The position numbers and the translations under genes were made by a program. DNA of 6,349 nt from Nitrospira sp. Its GTDB lineage: Bacteria > Nitrospirota > Nitrospiria > Nitrospirales > Nitrospiraceae. The notes beneath the pieces were generated by a model. That model worked only from the letters and a program-made list of their open reading frames with translations, did not search any database and was not told the DNA's origin. Below, piece by piece: positions 1 through 6,349 of the stretch. Every line of letters starts with the position of its first letter. Position 1 is the first letter of the stretch. The DNA lies in contig JANYEF010000255.1 in assembly GCA_025363325.1 (NCBI GenBank), positions 1 to 6,349 on the forward strand, read 5' to 3'.

Positions 1-314
1 AGTTGTTCGGTGGGGGAGGGGGGAGTTCCGGGACGTTCCTCTCTCTCATTCCGTTCGCGCTGATCTTCGTCATTTTCTATTTCTTGGTCATTTTACCGCA
101 ACAGAAACGCACGAAGCAGCAGAAGGCGTTGCTGGCGGCCCTGAAGAAGGGCGACAAGGTGGTCACGGCGTCGGGTATCTGGGGCACTGTGACGAATCTC
201 GGGAAGCTGACAGTGATGCTGCAGATCTCCGATAATACAAAGATTCGCTTGGAACGGGAACAGATTGCCCGATTACGCGGCGGCGACGACGAGGACAAGG
301 ATAAGGATTCGTAG
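1..314 (+). CDS. yajC: Sec translocon accessory protein YajC (5' end probably truncated)
   Basis: YajC is a small inner-membrane subunit that associates with SecD and SecF and so with the SecYEG export channel; its precise role is not settled. The visible 103 residues show a Gly/Ser-rich start, one transmembrane helix at about residues 13-31, then the family hallmark PQQKR (about 32-36) and a basic stretch. A small cytoplasmic domain follows, containing GDKVVTASGIWGTV (about 50-63), and the protein ends in a highly charged acidic/lysine tail (GGDDEDKDKDS). The first full codon in frame, TTG at position 3, could be a start, but no ribosome site is visible and YajC proteins usually carry a longer N-terminus before the Gly-rich part, so I think the real start lies upstream of the window. 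The stop is TAG at 312-314. secD begins 30 bases later, the usual yajC-secD-secF order. Identity is very likely; the start is uncertain. Confidence 0.93.
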   Translation, partial: LFGGGGGSSGTFLSLIPFALIFVIFYFLVILPQQKRTKQQKALLAALKKGDKVVTASGIWGTVTNLGKLTVMLQISDNTKIRLEREQIARLRGGDDEDKDKDS

Positions 315-344
315 TCCGCGAGTGACAAAGGGGTTACAGAAGAC

Positions 345-1988
345 ATGAAAAAAGTGGGTGGGCGGTTAACATTGTTGGCGTTGGTGGTGGTGGTGTCCGC
401 GATCTTCTTTATCCCGTCCTATCAGCCGTTCTATCAAGCCTTGCCTGGCTGGCTGAAGAAGGTGATGCCGAGCAAAGGCATTACCCTGGGATTGGATCTC
501 CAAGGTGGGATTCACCTTGTCATGGAAGTGGACGAAGATCGCGCGGTCGAGATTGCCGTCGATCGATCGGTCGTGTCGCTGCAAGATCTGTTGGTCGAGA
601 AGAGAATTCCCGTCGAGTCGGTGACGCGGACAGGACCGACCCAGGTCACGATCCAGTTCCAAAACGCCGAACTCAAGGCGCAGATCCAGAAGATGATCGA
701 TGGCTATACGATCTTCAGCGAGTCGGAGTCTGCCGGATCGGCCAACCGGCTGGTGTGGGAGTTACGGGAGAAAGAGATCAAGCGGATCAAGGACTCCGCG
801 ATCAACCAGGCACTGGAAACGATCCGGAACCGCATTGACCAGTTCGGCGTGGCAGAACCGATGGTGCAGCGTCAGGGGTTGAAGCAGATCGTCGTGCAGT
901 TGCCCGGTGTCAAAGATCCCAAGCGCGCCAGGGATCTGATCAAAGCGACGGCGTTGCTAGAATTTAAGATGCTCGACGAGGATAACCAGCTGAAGCTCGA
1001 TCTGCCCGCCCGTATTCCGAAAGACAAAGAGGCGGAGATTCTAAAACAGACCGAGGGGAAGCTGCCAGAAGGCGATCAGATCCTGTTCTTGAGGGGAGTC
1101 GATAAAGACGGCGGCCGAGAATATCTGGTTCCTAATCTCGTGAAAAAACGGGTCATGTTGACCGGCGATGTGTTGACCGATGCACGGGTCTCGATCGGTC
1201 AATTCAACGATCCCTACGTGTCGATCGAATTCGACGCCAAGGGCGGCCAGGAATTTGAACGGATTACGGGCGATAACGTCAAGAAGCGCATGGCCATCGT
1301 GCTCGACAACACGATCTACTCGGCGCCGGTGATTCAGGACCGCATTACCGGGGGGCGCGCGCAAATCACCGGGACGTTCTCAATGCAAGAAGCGAACGAC
1401 TTGGCGATTGTTCTCCGGGCCGGCGCCTTGCCGGCTCCGCTGAAGATCATTCAAGATCTCACGGTCGGACCGTCGCTGGGGAAGGATTCGATTGAGAAAG
1501 GTGTGCTGGCCACGCTGTTCGCCGGTGCCATGGTGGCGGTGTTCATGATCGTGTATTACAGGATGTCCGGGGTGATTGCGGACTTTGCGCTGGTGCTGAA
1601 CTTGTTCTGCTTGATCGGGGCACTTTCGGCGCTGAACGCAACCCTGACCTTGCCGGGGATCGCTGGAATCGTGCTGACGATCGGGATGGGTGTCGATTCG
1701 AACGTCCTGATCTTCGAGCGTATTCGTGAAGAGTTGCGACTGGGGAAAGCGGTTCGGCTGGCGGTGGACGGAGGATATGAGAAGGCGCTGCTGACGATTG
1801 TCGACTCTCACGTGACCACTCTGATCACGGGGGTGGCGCTGTTCCTCTTCGGCACCGGGCCGATCAAAGGGTTTGCCGTGACCTTGTGTCTCGGAATCGG
1901 GATCAATCTGTTTACCGCCCTGATCGGCACCAAGGTCATCTTCGACCTCTTGAATCAACGACACAAAGTGGGACAGTTAAGCATCTAG
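345..1988 (+). CDS. secD: Protein translocase subunit SecD
   Basis: SecD works with SecF as a proton-driven membrane machine that helps draw preproteins through SecYEG into the periplasm. The 547-residue length is ordinary for a separate SecD. TM1 is at about residues 7-26. The large periplasmic part (P1) runs from about 30 to 380. It contains GLDLQGG (49-55), RNRIDQFGVAEP (161-172), GRAQITG (337-343) and AGALPAPL (359-366), and it ends with TVGPSLG (373-379). Five more helices follow at about 386-405, 409-431, 435-457, 482-503 and 508-535. The TM4 motif GMGVDSNVLIFERIREE (447-463) holds D451, which matches the conserved proton-path Asp of the family. The segment before TVGPSLG reads IIQDL, where many homologues have an EER-like sequence; this looks like lineage variation. 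The ATG at 345 is preceded by AAAGGGG (327-333), 11 bases away, a somewhat long spacing. TAG at 1986-1988 ends the gene, 15 bases before secF. Confidence 0.98.
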   Translation: MKKVGGRLTLLALVVVVSAIFFIPSYQPFYQALPGWLKKVMPSKGITLGLDLQGGIHLVMEVDEDRAVEIAVDRSVVSLQDLLVEKRIPVESVTRTGPTQVTIQFQNAELKAQIQKMIDGYTIFSESESAGSANRLVWELREKEIKRIKDSAINQALETIRNRIDQFGVAEPMVQRQGLKQIVVQLPGVKDPKRARDLIKATALLEFKMLDEDNQLKLDLPARIPKDKEAEILKQTEGKLPEGDQILFLRGVDKDGGREYLVPNLVKKRVMLTGDVLTDARVSIGQFNDPYVSIEFDAKGGQEFERITGDNVKKRMAIVLDNTIYSAPVIQDRITGGRAQITGTFSMQEANDLAIVLRAGALPAPLKIIQDLTVGPSLGKDSIEKGVLATLFAGAMVAVFMIVYYRMSGVIADFALVLNLFCLIGALSALNATLTLPGIAGIVLTIGMGVDSNVLIFERIREELRLGKAVRLAVDGGYEKALLTIVDSHVTTLITGVALFLFGTGPIKGFAVTLCLGIGINLFTALIGTKVIFDLLNQRHKVGQLSI

Positions 1989-2003
1989 TTCGAAGGAGCC
2001 GGC

Positions 2004-2921
2004 ATGTTAGAGATTCTCGGAAAAACCAATATCGATTTCATGGGGAAGCGCCGCTGGGCGTTTCTCTTTTCCGGCATCATGGTGGTGCTGGGGATTGTGG
2101 CGGTCGTTCAGATTGCCAGGGGGTCGGCGAACCTCGGCATTGATTTCGCGGGCGGGACCGCGGTGCAGTTGAAGTTCGACCAAGCGATCCGGATAGACGA
2201 AGCGAGAAAAGCCTTGGAGGCGAACGGCTTGGGCAACGCCGAGCTGCAAGAATTCGGTCAGGAGAACAAACTCCTAATCCGCCTGAAGGCCTCGACGACC
2301 ATCGAGGAGAAGATCGCCGAACGGGTTGTCGCGGTTTTTACGAAGGAATTTCCCGCGAACCATTTCGTGGTCGATTCCAGCACGGAAATCGGACCGACCA
2401 TCGGGCAGAAACTGCAACAAGATGCCCTCATCGCGATCCTCGTGTCCTTTGCCGGGATCATTTTCTACGTGGCAGCGCGATTCGAGCTTCGATTCGGCAT
2501 CGCTGCGGCCTTGGCGACCTTCCATGACGTGTTGGCGGTGTTGGGCGCTTTTTATCTCCTGGATAAGGAAATTACCTTGCTCGTCGTGACGGCCTTGCTG
2601 ACGTTAGCCGGCTATTCGATGACGGATACGGTCGTCGTGTTTGACCGAATCAGAGAAAATCTCCGGCTGAGGCGGCGGGAGGGCGAAGAGACAATCATCA
2701 ACAATGCGATCAATCAGGTCTTGAGCCGCACGATCGTCACCAGTTTGACCGTCGTGTTGGTGCTGATTCCTCTGACGCTGGCCGGCGGAGAAGTCTTGCA
2801 CGACTTCTCTCTCGCCCTATTGTGGGGCGTGATCTTCGGGACCTATTCGTCTATCTTCGTCGCGAGTCCGTTGCTGTTGCTCTGGCCTGGCGCGTCCGTC
2901 CGGCTGTTGCAACGCTCATAG
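2004..2921 (+). CDS. secF: Protein translocase subunit SecF
   Basis: SecF is the second half of the SecDF proton-driven export motor in the inner membrane and pairs with the upstream SecD. The 305-residue length is typical. TM1 is at about residues 18-36. The short periplasmic P4-type domain carries GIDFAGG (45-51) and ends at STEIGPTIG (126-134). Helices follow at about 140-157, 164-185, 188-212, 244-262 and 266-295. The signature GYSMTDTVVVFDRIREN (203-219) contains D208, and SRTIVTS (241-247) contains R242. Their spacing of 34 residues equals that of the functional Asp/Arg pair known in characterised SecF proteins (E. coli D213/R247), so the proton path looks intact. The ATG at 2004 has a strong Shine-Dalgarno AAGGAG at 1993-1998, five bases upstream. 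The 15-base gap to secD implies co-transcription and probably coupled translation. The stop TAG at 2919-2921 is followed by an inverted repeat, which suggests the operon ends here. Confidence 0.98.
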   Translation: MLEILGKTNIDFMGKRRWAFLFSGIMVVLGIVAVVQIARGSANLGIDFAGGTAVQLKFDQAIRIDEARKALEANGLGNAELQEFGQENKLLIRLKASTTIEEKIAERVVAVFTKEFPANHFVVDSSTEIGPTIGQKLQQDALIAILVSFAGIIFYVAARFELRFGIAAALATFHDVLAVLGAFYLLDKEITLLVVTALLTLAGYSMTDTVVVFDRIRENLRLRRREGEETIINNAINQVLSRTIVTSLTVVLVLIPLTLAGGEVLHDFSLALLWGVIFGTYSSIFVASPLLLLWPGASVRLLQRS

Positions 2922-2928
2922 AGTGCAG

Positions 2929-2987
2929 CTGTTGATCTGATGATCTGTTGAGTTGTCGGAAATTAAGAACATTCATCAGATCAACAG
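2929..2987. repeat. Perfect 15-bp inverted repeat after secF
   Basis: The left arm at 2929-2943 (CTGTTGATCTGATGA) is exactly the reverse complement of the right arm at 2973-2987. The loop is 29 bases (2944-2972). The heptamer TGATCTG occurs twice in a row on the left side (2933-2939 and 2941-2947), so a shorter alternative stem with 2977-2983 is also possible. By hand count 2929-2990 is about 35% GC, clearly lower than the genes around it. It begins eight bases after the secF stop. It could act as a 3'-end hairpin or processing signal for the sec transcript, as an operator dyad (arm centres 44 bp apart, about four helical turns), or be a member of a dispersed palindromic repeat family. There is no T-tract on either strand, so it is not a canonical intrinsic terminator. 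The structure is certain; the function is not known. Confidence 0.8.
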
Positions 2988-3011
2988 ATTCCTGAATTGC
3001 CGCATGCTCAT

Positions 3012-3077
3012 GTAACTCGACCAGGCAAGACTCCTGGGATCACCCCCAGGAAGTAACTCGCCCATCAAGGGCAACCC
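3012..3077 (+). promoter_or_regulatory. Possible structured leader of the kinase gene
   Basis: Just upstream of the kinase ATG, two direct copies of GTAACTCG (3012-3019 and 3053-3060) bracket a segment that can fold in two exclusive ways. TCCTGGG at 3032-3038 pairs with CCCAGGA at 3045-3051 (7 bp, 6-base loop). Alternatively, CCTGG at 3033-3037 pairs with the earlier CCAGG at 3021-3025 (5 bp, 7-base loop). A small GCCC/GGGC stem (3060-3063 with 3069-3072) sits right before the start codon and would include most of the only ribosome-site candidate, AAGGG at 3067-3071. This could modulate kinase translation, but the stems are short and such pairings also arise by chance. It matches no riboswitch class that I recognise. 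Confidence 0.25.
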
Positions 3078-6000
3078 ATGGCACTCTGGAGTCGGTTTCA
3101 CAGTCTCCAGCGCAAGATCATCACGGCGATCGTGATGGTCGGACTTCTGCCTCTGACCCTCCTGCTTGCGCTTACGTACGTCGAGGAGCGGCGCGCGCTT
3201 CGCGAAATGACCGGCGCCAACTTCAAAGAAGTTGCTGTCGAAGCCGCTCGCCGCATTGAAATGCAGATCAGTCGTGGGACGAACGAGGCCCAGCAGCTCG
3301 CCACCACCCCCTTTCTCCACACCGCCGTCTCCGAAGCCAACCGCACGTACGAGGGGAAGGATGCGCAAAACATCCAGGGCATGATTAAGGATTGGCAGCA
3401 GCGGTGGCGTCAGCGGGATAAGCAAAGCGAGTTTCCCCTCTTCATCAATCGCATCGTCACCAATTACCTTATCCGGTGGCATGATATCCGCAAATCGGAC
3501 TATGTCGGCATCTTGGTGACCGACCAGCAGGGGGCGCTGGTGGTCAGTTCCATTCCACAGGTGGAGTATTTTTACGGGAAGACGCCCTGGTGGCAAGCGG
3601 TGGTAAAAGGGGGAAGTCTCAGGGGCTATGTGAGCGAGATCGCCTTCGATCCAGGTTTCGGGACCCACGTGGTCGTGGTCGCGGTGCCCATTCTGGACGA
3701 TACCAAGGGGACGGTGATTGGAGCGGTCACGATCCTGCTTCGCCGAGACACGATTTTCCATGCCATTGCCGATGTCACCATAGGGGCGACCGGTCACGCG
3801 ATGTTGTTCAGTTCCGATGGTGTCCCTGTCATCTGTCCGGTCCTGGCCCCGGAAGAGCATACGGTCAGGCCCGAGTTGATCAGTGCTCTCGGTGGGTTGA
3901 AAGCTGGTTGGACCGTTGCCGCGGACGATTCGCATGGGAGCCGGAACGCCTTGATCGGATTCGCTCCGGTCCGATTCGGCGAGAGCTTGGCTCCAGGGAG
4001 CCTCGGAGGAAAACAGTGGATCACCGTGGTGCGGCAGGATCCCCAGGAGACCTATGCGCCGCTCGGCGAACTTGTGGCGAAAGTACTGCTCTATGGGTTG
4101 CTCGTGCTCGCCGTGCTGTGGGGGACAGGGGTCGTCGTCGCACGCCGGATCGCGCGTCCCATTCAATTGTTACACGACGGGGTGCGTGAAATCGGAAGCG
4201 GACGATTAGACCAGCGGCTGGAACTGAAGACCGGCGATGAAATTGAAGGGCTCGCCGATGCGTTCAACCAGATGGCGACGAATCTACAACGATCTTTTGG
4301 GCTGATCGAGCAACGGGTGGTGGATGTCCATCGCCTGGAAGAAAAGTACCGCGATTTGATCGAGCATTCGCCGGAGATGATTTATCAATTGAACCGGAGC
4401 GGCCGATTCGTCCATGTGAACAAGACGGGGCTCGAGAAGCTGAAATATACCCTCGATGAGATGCTGTCGATGCAGCTCTGGGACCTTGTGCCGCGTGGCC
4501 AGGAGCCACTCGTCTTGCAATATCTGGAACGATTGGTGGCGGAAGGGCGCAGTTCGATGGAGACGGTGTTTCTGGCTAAAGACGGGCACCCGATCGACGT
4601 GGAGATTCACGCCACGGCGTTGATCGATCAAGAGCGGGGCGGGCTGGTTCACTCGCGCGCGTTTGTGCGCGACGTGACCGAACGGCACCGGCTTGAACAG
4701 CAGCTGCAAGAATATACGACGAAGCTTGAACAGGCTGTGTCGGAGCGGACGCAACAGCTCGTGGTCTCGCAGGCGCGGTACAAAGCGCTGTTCGACTTGG
4801 TGGCGGACTCGGTGTTTATGGTGGATCCGAGTGGCATGATCGTCGCCGTCAACAAACGTGAGGAGCAAGCGCTGGGGTATGCAGAGGCGAATGTGGTCGG
4901 CCGCAGTCTGCTCGAAGTCGTCCCTTCCGGCTATCACGACGTATTGCGCGGATGGCTGAGCGACATCATTTCTGGGCAGCGGAAAGTGTCGACCCAGGAG
5001 ATCATGGTGCGCCATGCCGACGGACTGGAAACTCCGGCTGAAATGGATTTGATCCGAGTCGGAGTGGCTGAACAACTGTTGGTGATGGTGCAGCTGCGAG
5101 ACATTACCGACCGGAAGCGGCTCGAACGACAGCTGGAGACGTATCGAGAAGAGTTGGAGGATAAAGTGCGAGAGCGCACGCGGGAAATTGAAGAGACCAA
5201 GCAGTATCTTGAAAATCTGCTCGAGAACGCCAACGATGTCATTTACACCCTCGATACCGAGCAACGGTTCACCTATGTCAATAGCAAGATCGAGGCGTGG
5301 GGCTACCGGAAAGACGATCTGCTTGGGCGCCCGTACCTCGCCCTGCTCTCCAAGCGCCATCGAGGAAGGCGTCTCAAGAATACCTTGGATATCGGTGCGA
5401 AGCAGGTCTATGAGGTCGAAGTGGTGACTCGCACGGGGGAGCCGAGGGCTGTGATGGTCAGCGTCTCCCCGCTGCATGGGGCCGAGGGAGCGATCCTGGG
5501 CATGCTGGGCATCGCGCGCGACATGACCGAAACCAAGAAACTGGAGCAGCAGATCAGGAATTCTGAGAAACTGGCCTCGGTCGGAAGGCTCGCCGCGGGG
5601 GTGGCCCACGAAATCAACAATCCCCTTGGGGGCATCCTCAACTGCCTCTACAACTTGCGGAAGGGGACGCTGTCGCCGAGCCGGCAAGAAGAATACCGGG
5701 TGTCGATGGAAGACGGCGTGCGGCGAGTGCAAAAGATTGTTCGGCAACTTCTCGATTTCTCCCAGCAGCATGATCCGGAGTTTGCGCTGACGGACATCAA
5801 TCTCGTCGTCGATCGGGTGTTGGTCTTGACGACGCATCTCTTTGCCCCGAACCGAATCCTGTTGGAGACGGGGTTCGGTCAGGGGCTACCGAATATCATG
5901 GTCGATCGGCACATGATTGAGCAGGTGCTGATGAACCTGGTCTTGAATGCGGTGCAAGCGATGAAAGACGGAGGGGGGCTGACGATTCGGACATCCGTGG

Positions 6001-6257
6001 TCGAAGGGGTCTGCCTGATTGAGGTGCGCGATACGGGATCGGGCATTCCGCCGGCGGTCCTGCCGAGGATCTTCGATCCCTTCTTTACGACCAAGAGCGA
6101 AGGCGAAGGAACCGGTCTTGGCCTATCGGTCAGTCTGGGCATCGTCGAGCGCCACGGAGGAAAGATTTTGGTGGACAGCGAGGTCGGGAAGGGGACGACC
6201 TTTACCCTCTGTCTTCCCGTTTCCCGGGAACGTTCGTTGATGGAGAGGGTGTCATGA
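3078..6257 (+). CDS. Membrane sensor histidine kinase: Cache-like sensor, HAMP, three PAS, HisKA, HATPase_c
   Basis: This inner-membrane kinase should autophosphorylate on His and pass the phosphate to the regulator encoded next. In order (1059 residues) it has TM1 at about 14-33 and a periplasmic double-Cache-like sensor at about 34-334, with the typical DYVGILVTDQQGALVVSS (141-158) and WWQAV stretch. TM2 is at about 335-355. HAMP spans about 355-407, including RRIARPI and DEIEGLADAFNQM. The PAS domains lie at about 421-533, 564-676 and 711-817, joined by charged coiled-coil linkers. In HisKA the H-box is HEINNPLGG, with H844 as phospho-acceptor, E845 beside it and N848 at the position linked to phosphatase activity. 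HATPase_c has an N-box with N953 and N957, a G1 box DTGSGIP (985-991), an F-box DPFFTTK (1000-1006) and a G2 box GEGTGLGLS (1009-1017). All catalytic boxes are intact and there is no receiver domain. The H-box type resembles NtrB-like kinases. The ATG at 3078 has only a weak AAGGG site but places TM1 properly. The gene's end overlaps the regulator start. The ligand is not known. Confidence 0.95.
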   Translation: MALWSRFHSLQRKIITAIVMVGLLPLTLLLALTYVEERRALREMTGANFKEVAVEAARRIEMQISRGTNEAQQLATTPFLHTAVSEANRTYEGKDAQNIQGMIKDWQQRWRQRDKQSEFPLFINRIVTNYLIRWHDIRKSDYVGILVTDQQGALVVSSIPQVEYFYGKTPWWQAVVKGGSLRGYVSEIAFDPGFGTHVVVVAVPILDDTKGTVIGAVTILLRRDTIFHAIADVTIGATGHAMLFSSDGVPVICPVLAPEEHTVRPELISALGGLKAGWTVAADDSHGSRNALIGFAPVRFGESLAPGSLGGKQWITVVRQDPQETYAPLGELVAKVLLYGLLVLAVLWGTGVVVARRIARPIQLLHDGVREIGSGRLDQRLELKTGDEIEGLADAFNQMATNLQRSFGLIEQRVVDVHRLEEKYRDLIEHSPEMIYQLNRSGRFVHVNKTGLEKLKYTLDEMLSMQLWDLVPRGQEPLVLQYLERLVAEGRSSMETVFLAKDGHPIDVEIHATALIDQERGGLVHSRAFVRDVTERHRLEQQLQEYTTKLEQAVSERTQQLVVSQARYKALFDLVADSVFMVDPSGMIVAVNKREEQALGYAEANVVGRSLLEVVPSGYHDVLRGWLSDIISGQRKVSTQEIMVRHADGLETPAEMDLIRVGVAEQLLVMVQLRDITDRKRLERQLETYREELEDKVRERTREIEETKQYLENLLENANDVIYTLDTEQRFTYVNSKIEAWGYRKDDLLGRPYLALLSKRHRGRRLKNTLDIGAKQVYEVEVVTRTGEPRAVMVSVSPLHGAEGAILGMLGIARDMTETKKLEQQIRNSEKLASVGRLAAGVAHEINNPLGGILNCLYNLRKGTLSPSRQEEYRVSMEDGVRRVQKIVRQLLDFSQQHDPEFALTDINLVVDRVLVLTTHLFAPNRILLETGFGQGLPNIMVDRHMIEQVLMNLVLNAVQAMKDGGGLTIRTSVVEGVCLIEVRDTGSGIPPAVLPRIFDPFFTTKSEGEGTGLGLSVSLGIVERHGGKILVDSEVGKGTTFTLCLPVSRERSLMERVS

Positions 6258-6349
6258 AGGGGCTCAGGATCCTGCTCGTTGACGACGAGCCGCTGATGCG
6301 GCTGTCGATGGTCGATGCGTTGGAGACGATCGGCCATGACGTCGAAGCG
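6254..6349 (+). CDS. Response regulator, N-terminal part of receiver domain (3' end outside window)
   Basis: Only 32 codons are visible. They begin MKGLRILLVDDEPLMRLS, which is the first beta strand and acidic pocket of a CheY-like receiver: D10 and D11 would bind the metal needed for phosphorylation. The phospho-accepting Asp, expected near residue 54, and any output domain are beyond the window. The ATG shares four bases with the kinase stop (ATGA, 6254-6257), so the two proteins are probably made by coupled translation as a cognate pair. A good ribosome site, GGAG at 6242-6245 within GGAGAGGG, lies inside the end of the kinase gene eight bases upstream. The NtrB-like H-box of the partner suggests a sigma-54 activator of the NtrC family, but that is inference and another output domain is possible. 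Confidence 0.93.
   Translation, partial: MKGLRILLVDDEPLMRLSMVDALETIGHDVEA

Noticed and set aside
1380..1964. A 194-codon minus-strand open frame opposite secD
   Set aside because: It is antisense to the conserved transmembrane half of SecD, and its composition is dominated by His, Gln, Arg and Asp. It is a shadow frame.
2948..2976. A sigma-70 promoter with TTGAGT and ATTCAT at 17-base spacing inside the palindrome loop
   Set aside because: The -10 element matches the consensus at only three of six positions, which is too weak to call without transcription data.
2929..2990. The palindrome as a classical Rho-independent terminator
   Set aside because: The loop is long (29 bases), the stem is AT-rich, and no run of T follows on either strand.
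3004..3015. A three-codon reading frame (ATG CTC ATG TAA) in the kinase leader
   Set aside because: It has no ribosome site and is short enough to be expected by chance.
2976..4166. A 396-codon minus-strand open frame covering the kinase N-terminus and part of the intergenic gap
   Set aside because: It has the same low-complexity antisense character with no domain, and its end falls arbitrarily in the right arm of the palindrome.
3590..4189. A 199-codon + strand open frame within the kinase gene in another frame
   Set aside because: It is Arg/Gly-rich with no domain and is fully contained in the kinase sensor region. It is an out-of-frame shadow.
4284..5837. A 517-codon open frame on the minus strand opposite the kinase gene
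   Set aside because: It lies wholly inside a well-supported gene with intact kinase motifs. Its translation is rich in His, Arg, Gln and Pro with no recognisable domain, which is the usual antisense shadow in GC-rich DNA.

Overview
This 6.3 kb window is a moderately GC-rich stretch of Gram-negative bacterial chromosome, with every gene on the + strand. It holds two units: the end of a protein-export operon (yajC-secD-secF) and the start of a two-component signalling operon (a large membrane histidine kinase and its response regulator). The separate SecD and SecF, the fused-looking charged YajC tail and the multi-PAS kinase fit a Nitrospira-like bacterium (Nitrospirota). That placement rests on remembered family resemblance, and I could not run a search to confirm it.

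Region 1 (1-2921): yajC (5' end probably cut by the window edge), secD and secF follow each other with gaps of 30 and 15 bases, which implies one transcript. Their products form the SecDF-YajC accessory complex of the inner membrane. It uses proton flow to pull exported proteins out of the SecYEG channel on the periplasmic side. Key residues are intact: the SecD transmembrane Asp (D451) and the SecF Asp/Arg pair (D208, R242).

Region 2 (2922-3077): a 156-base gap. It begins with an AT-rich, perfect 15-bp inverted repeat around a 29-base loop, with no T-tract. A leader follows in which one CCTGG segment can pair with either of two CCAGG segments, bracketed by two copies of GTAACTCG. This is the least explained part of the window and would be where sec transcription ends and kinase transcription begins.

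Region 3 (3078-6349): a 1059-residue hybrid-free sensor histidine kinase with the order TM, periplasmic double-Cache-like sensor, TM, HAMP, three PAS domains joined by coiled-coil linkers, HisKA and HATPase_c. Its stop codon overlaps the ATG of a response regulator by four bases (ATGA). Only the first 32 residues of the regulator are in the window. The pair would sense an extracytoplasmic signal, combine it with cytoplasmic PAS input, and pass phosphate to the regulator.

I found no RNA gene, CRISPR array, transposon or sign of recent transfer. The coding content is recognisable. The open questions are the function of the intergenic palindrome and leader, and the ligand of the kinase.
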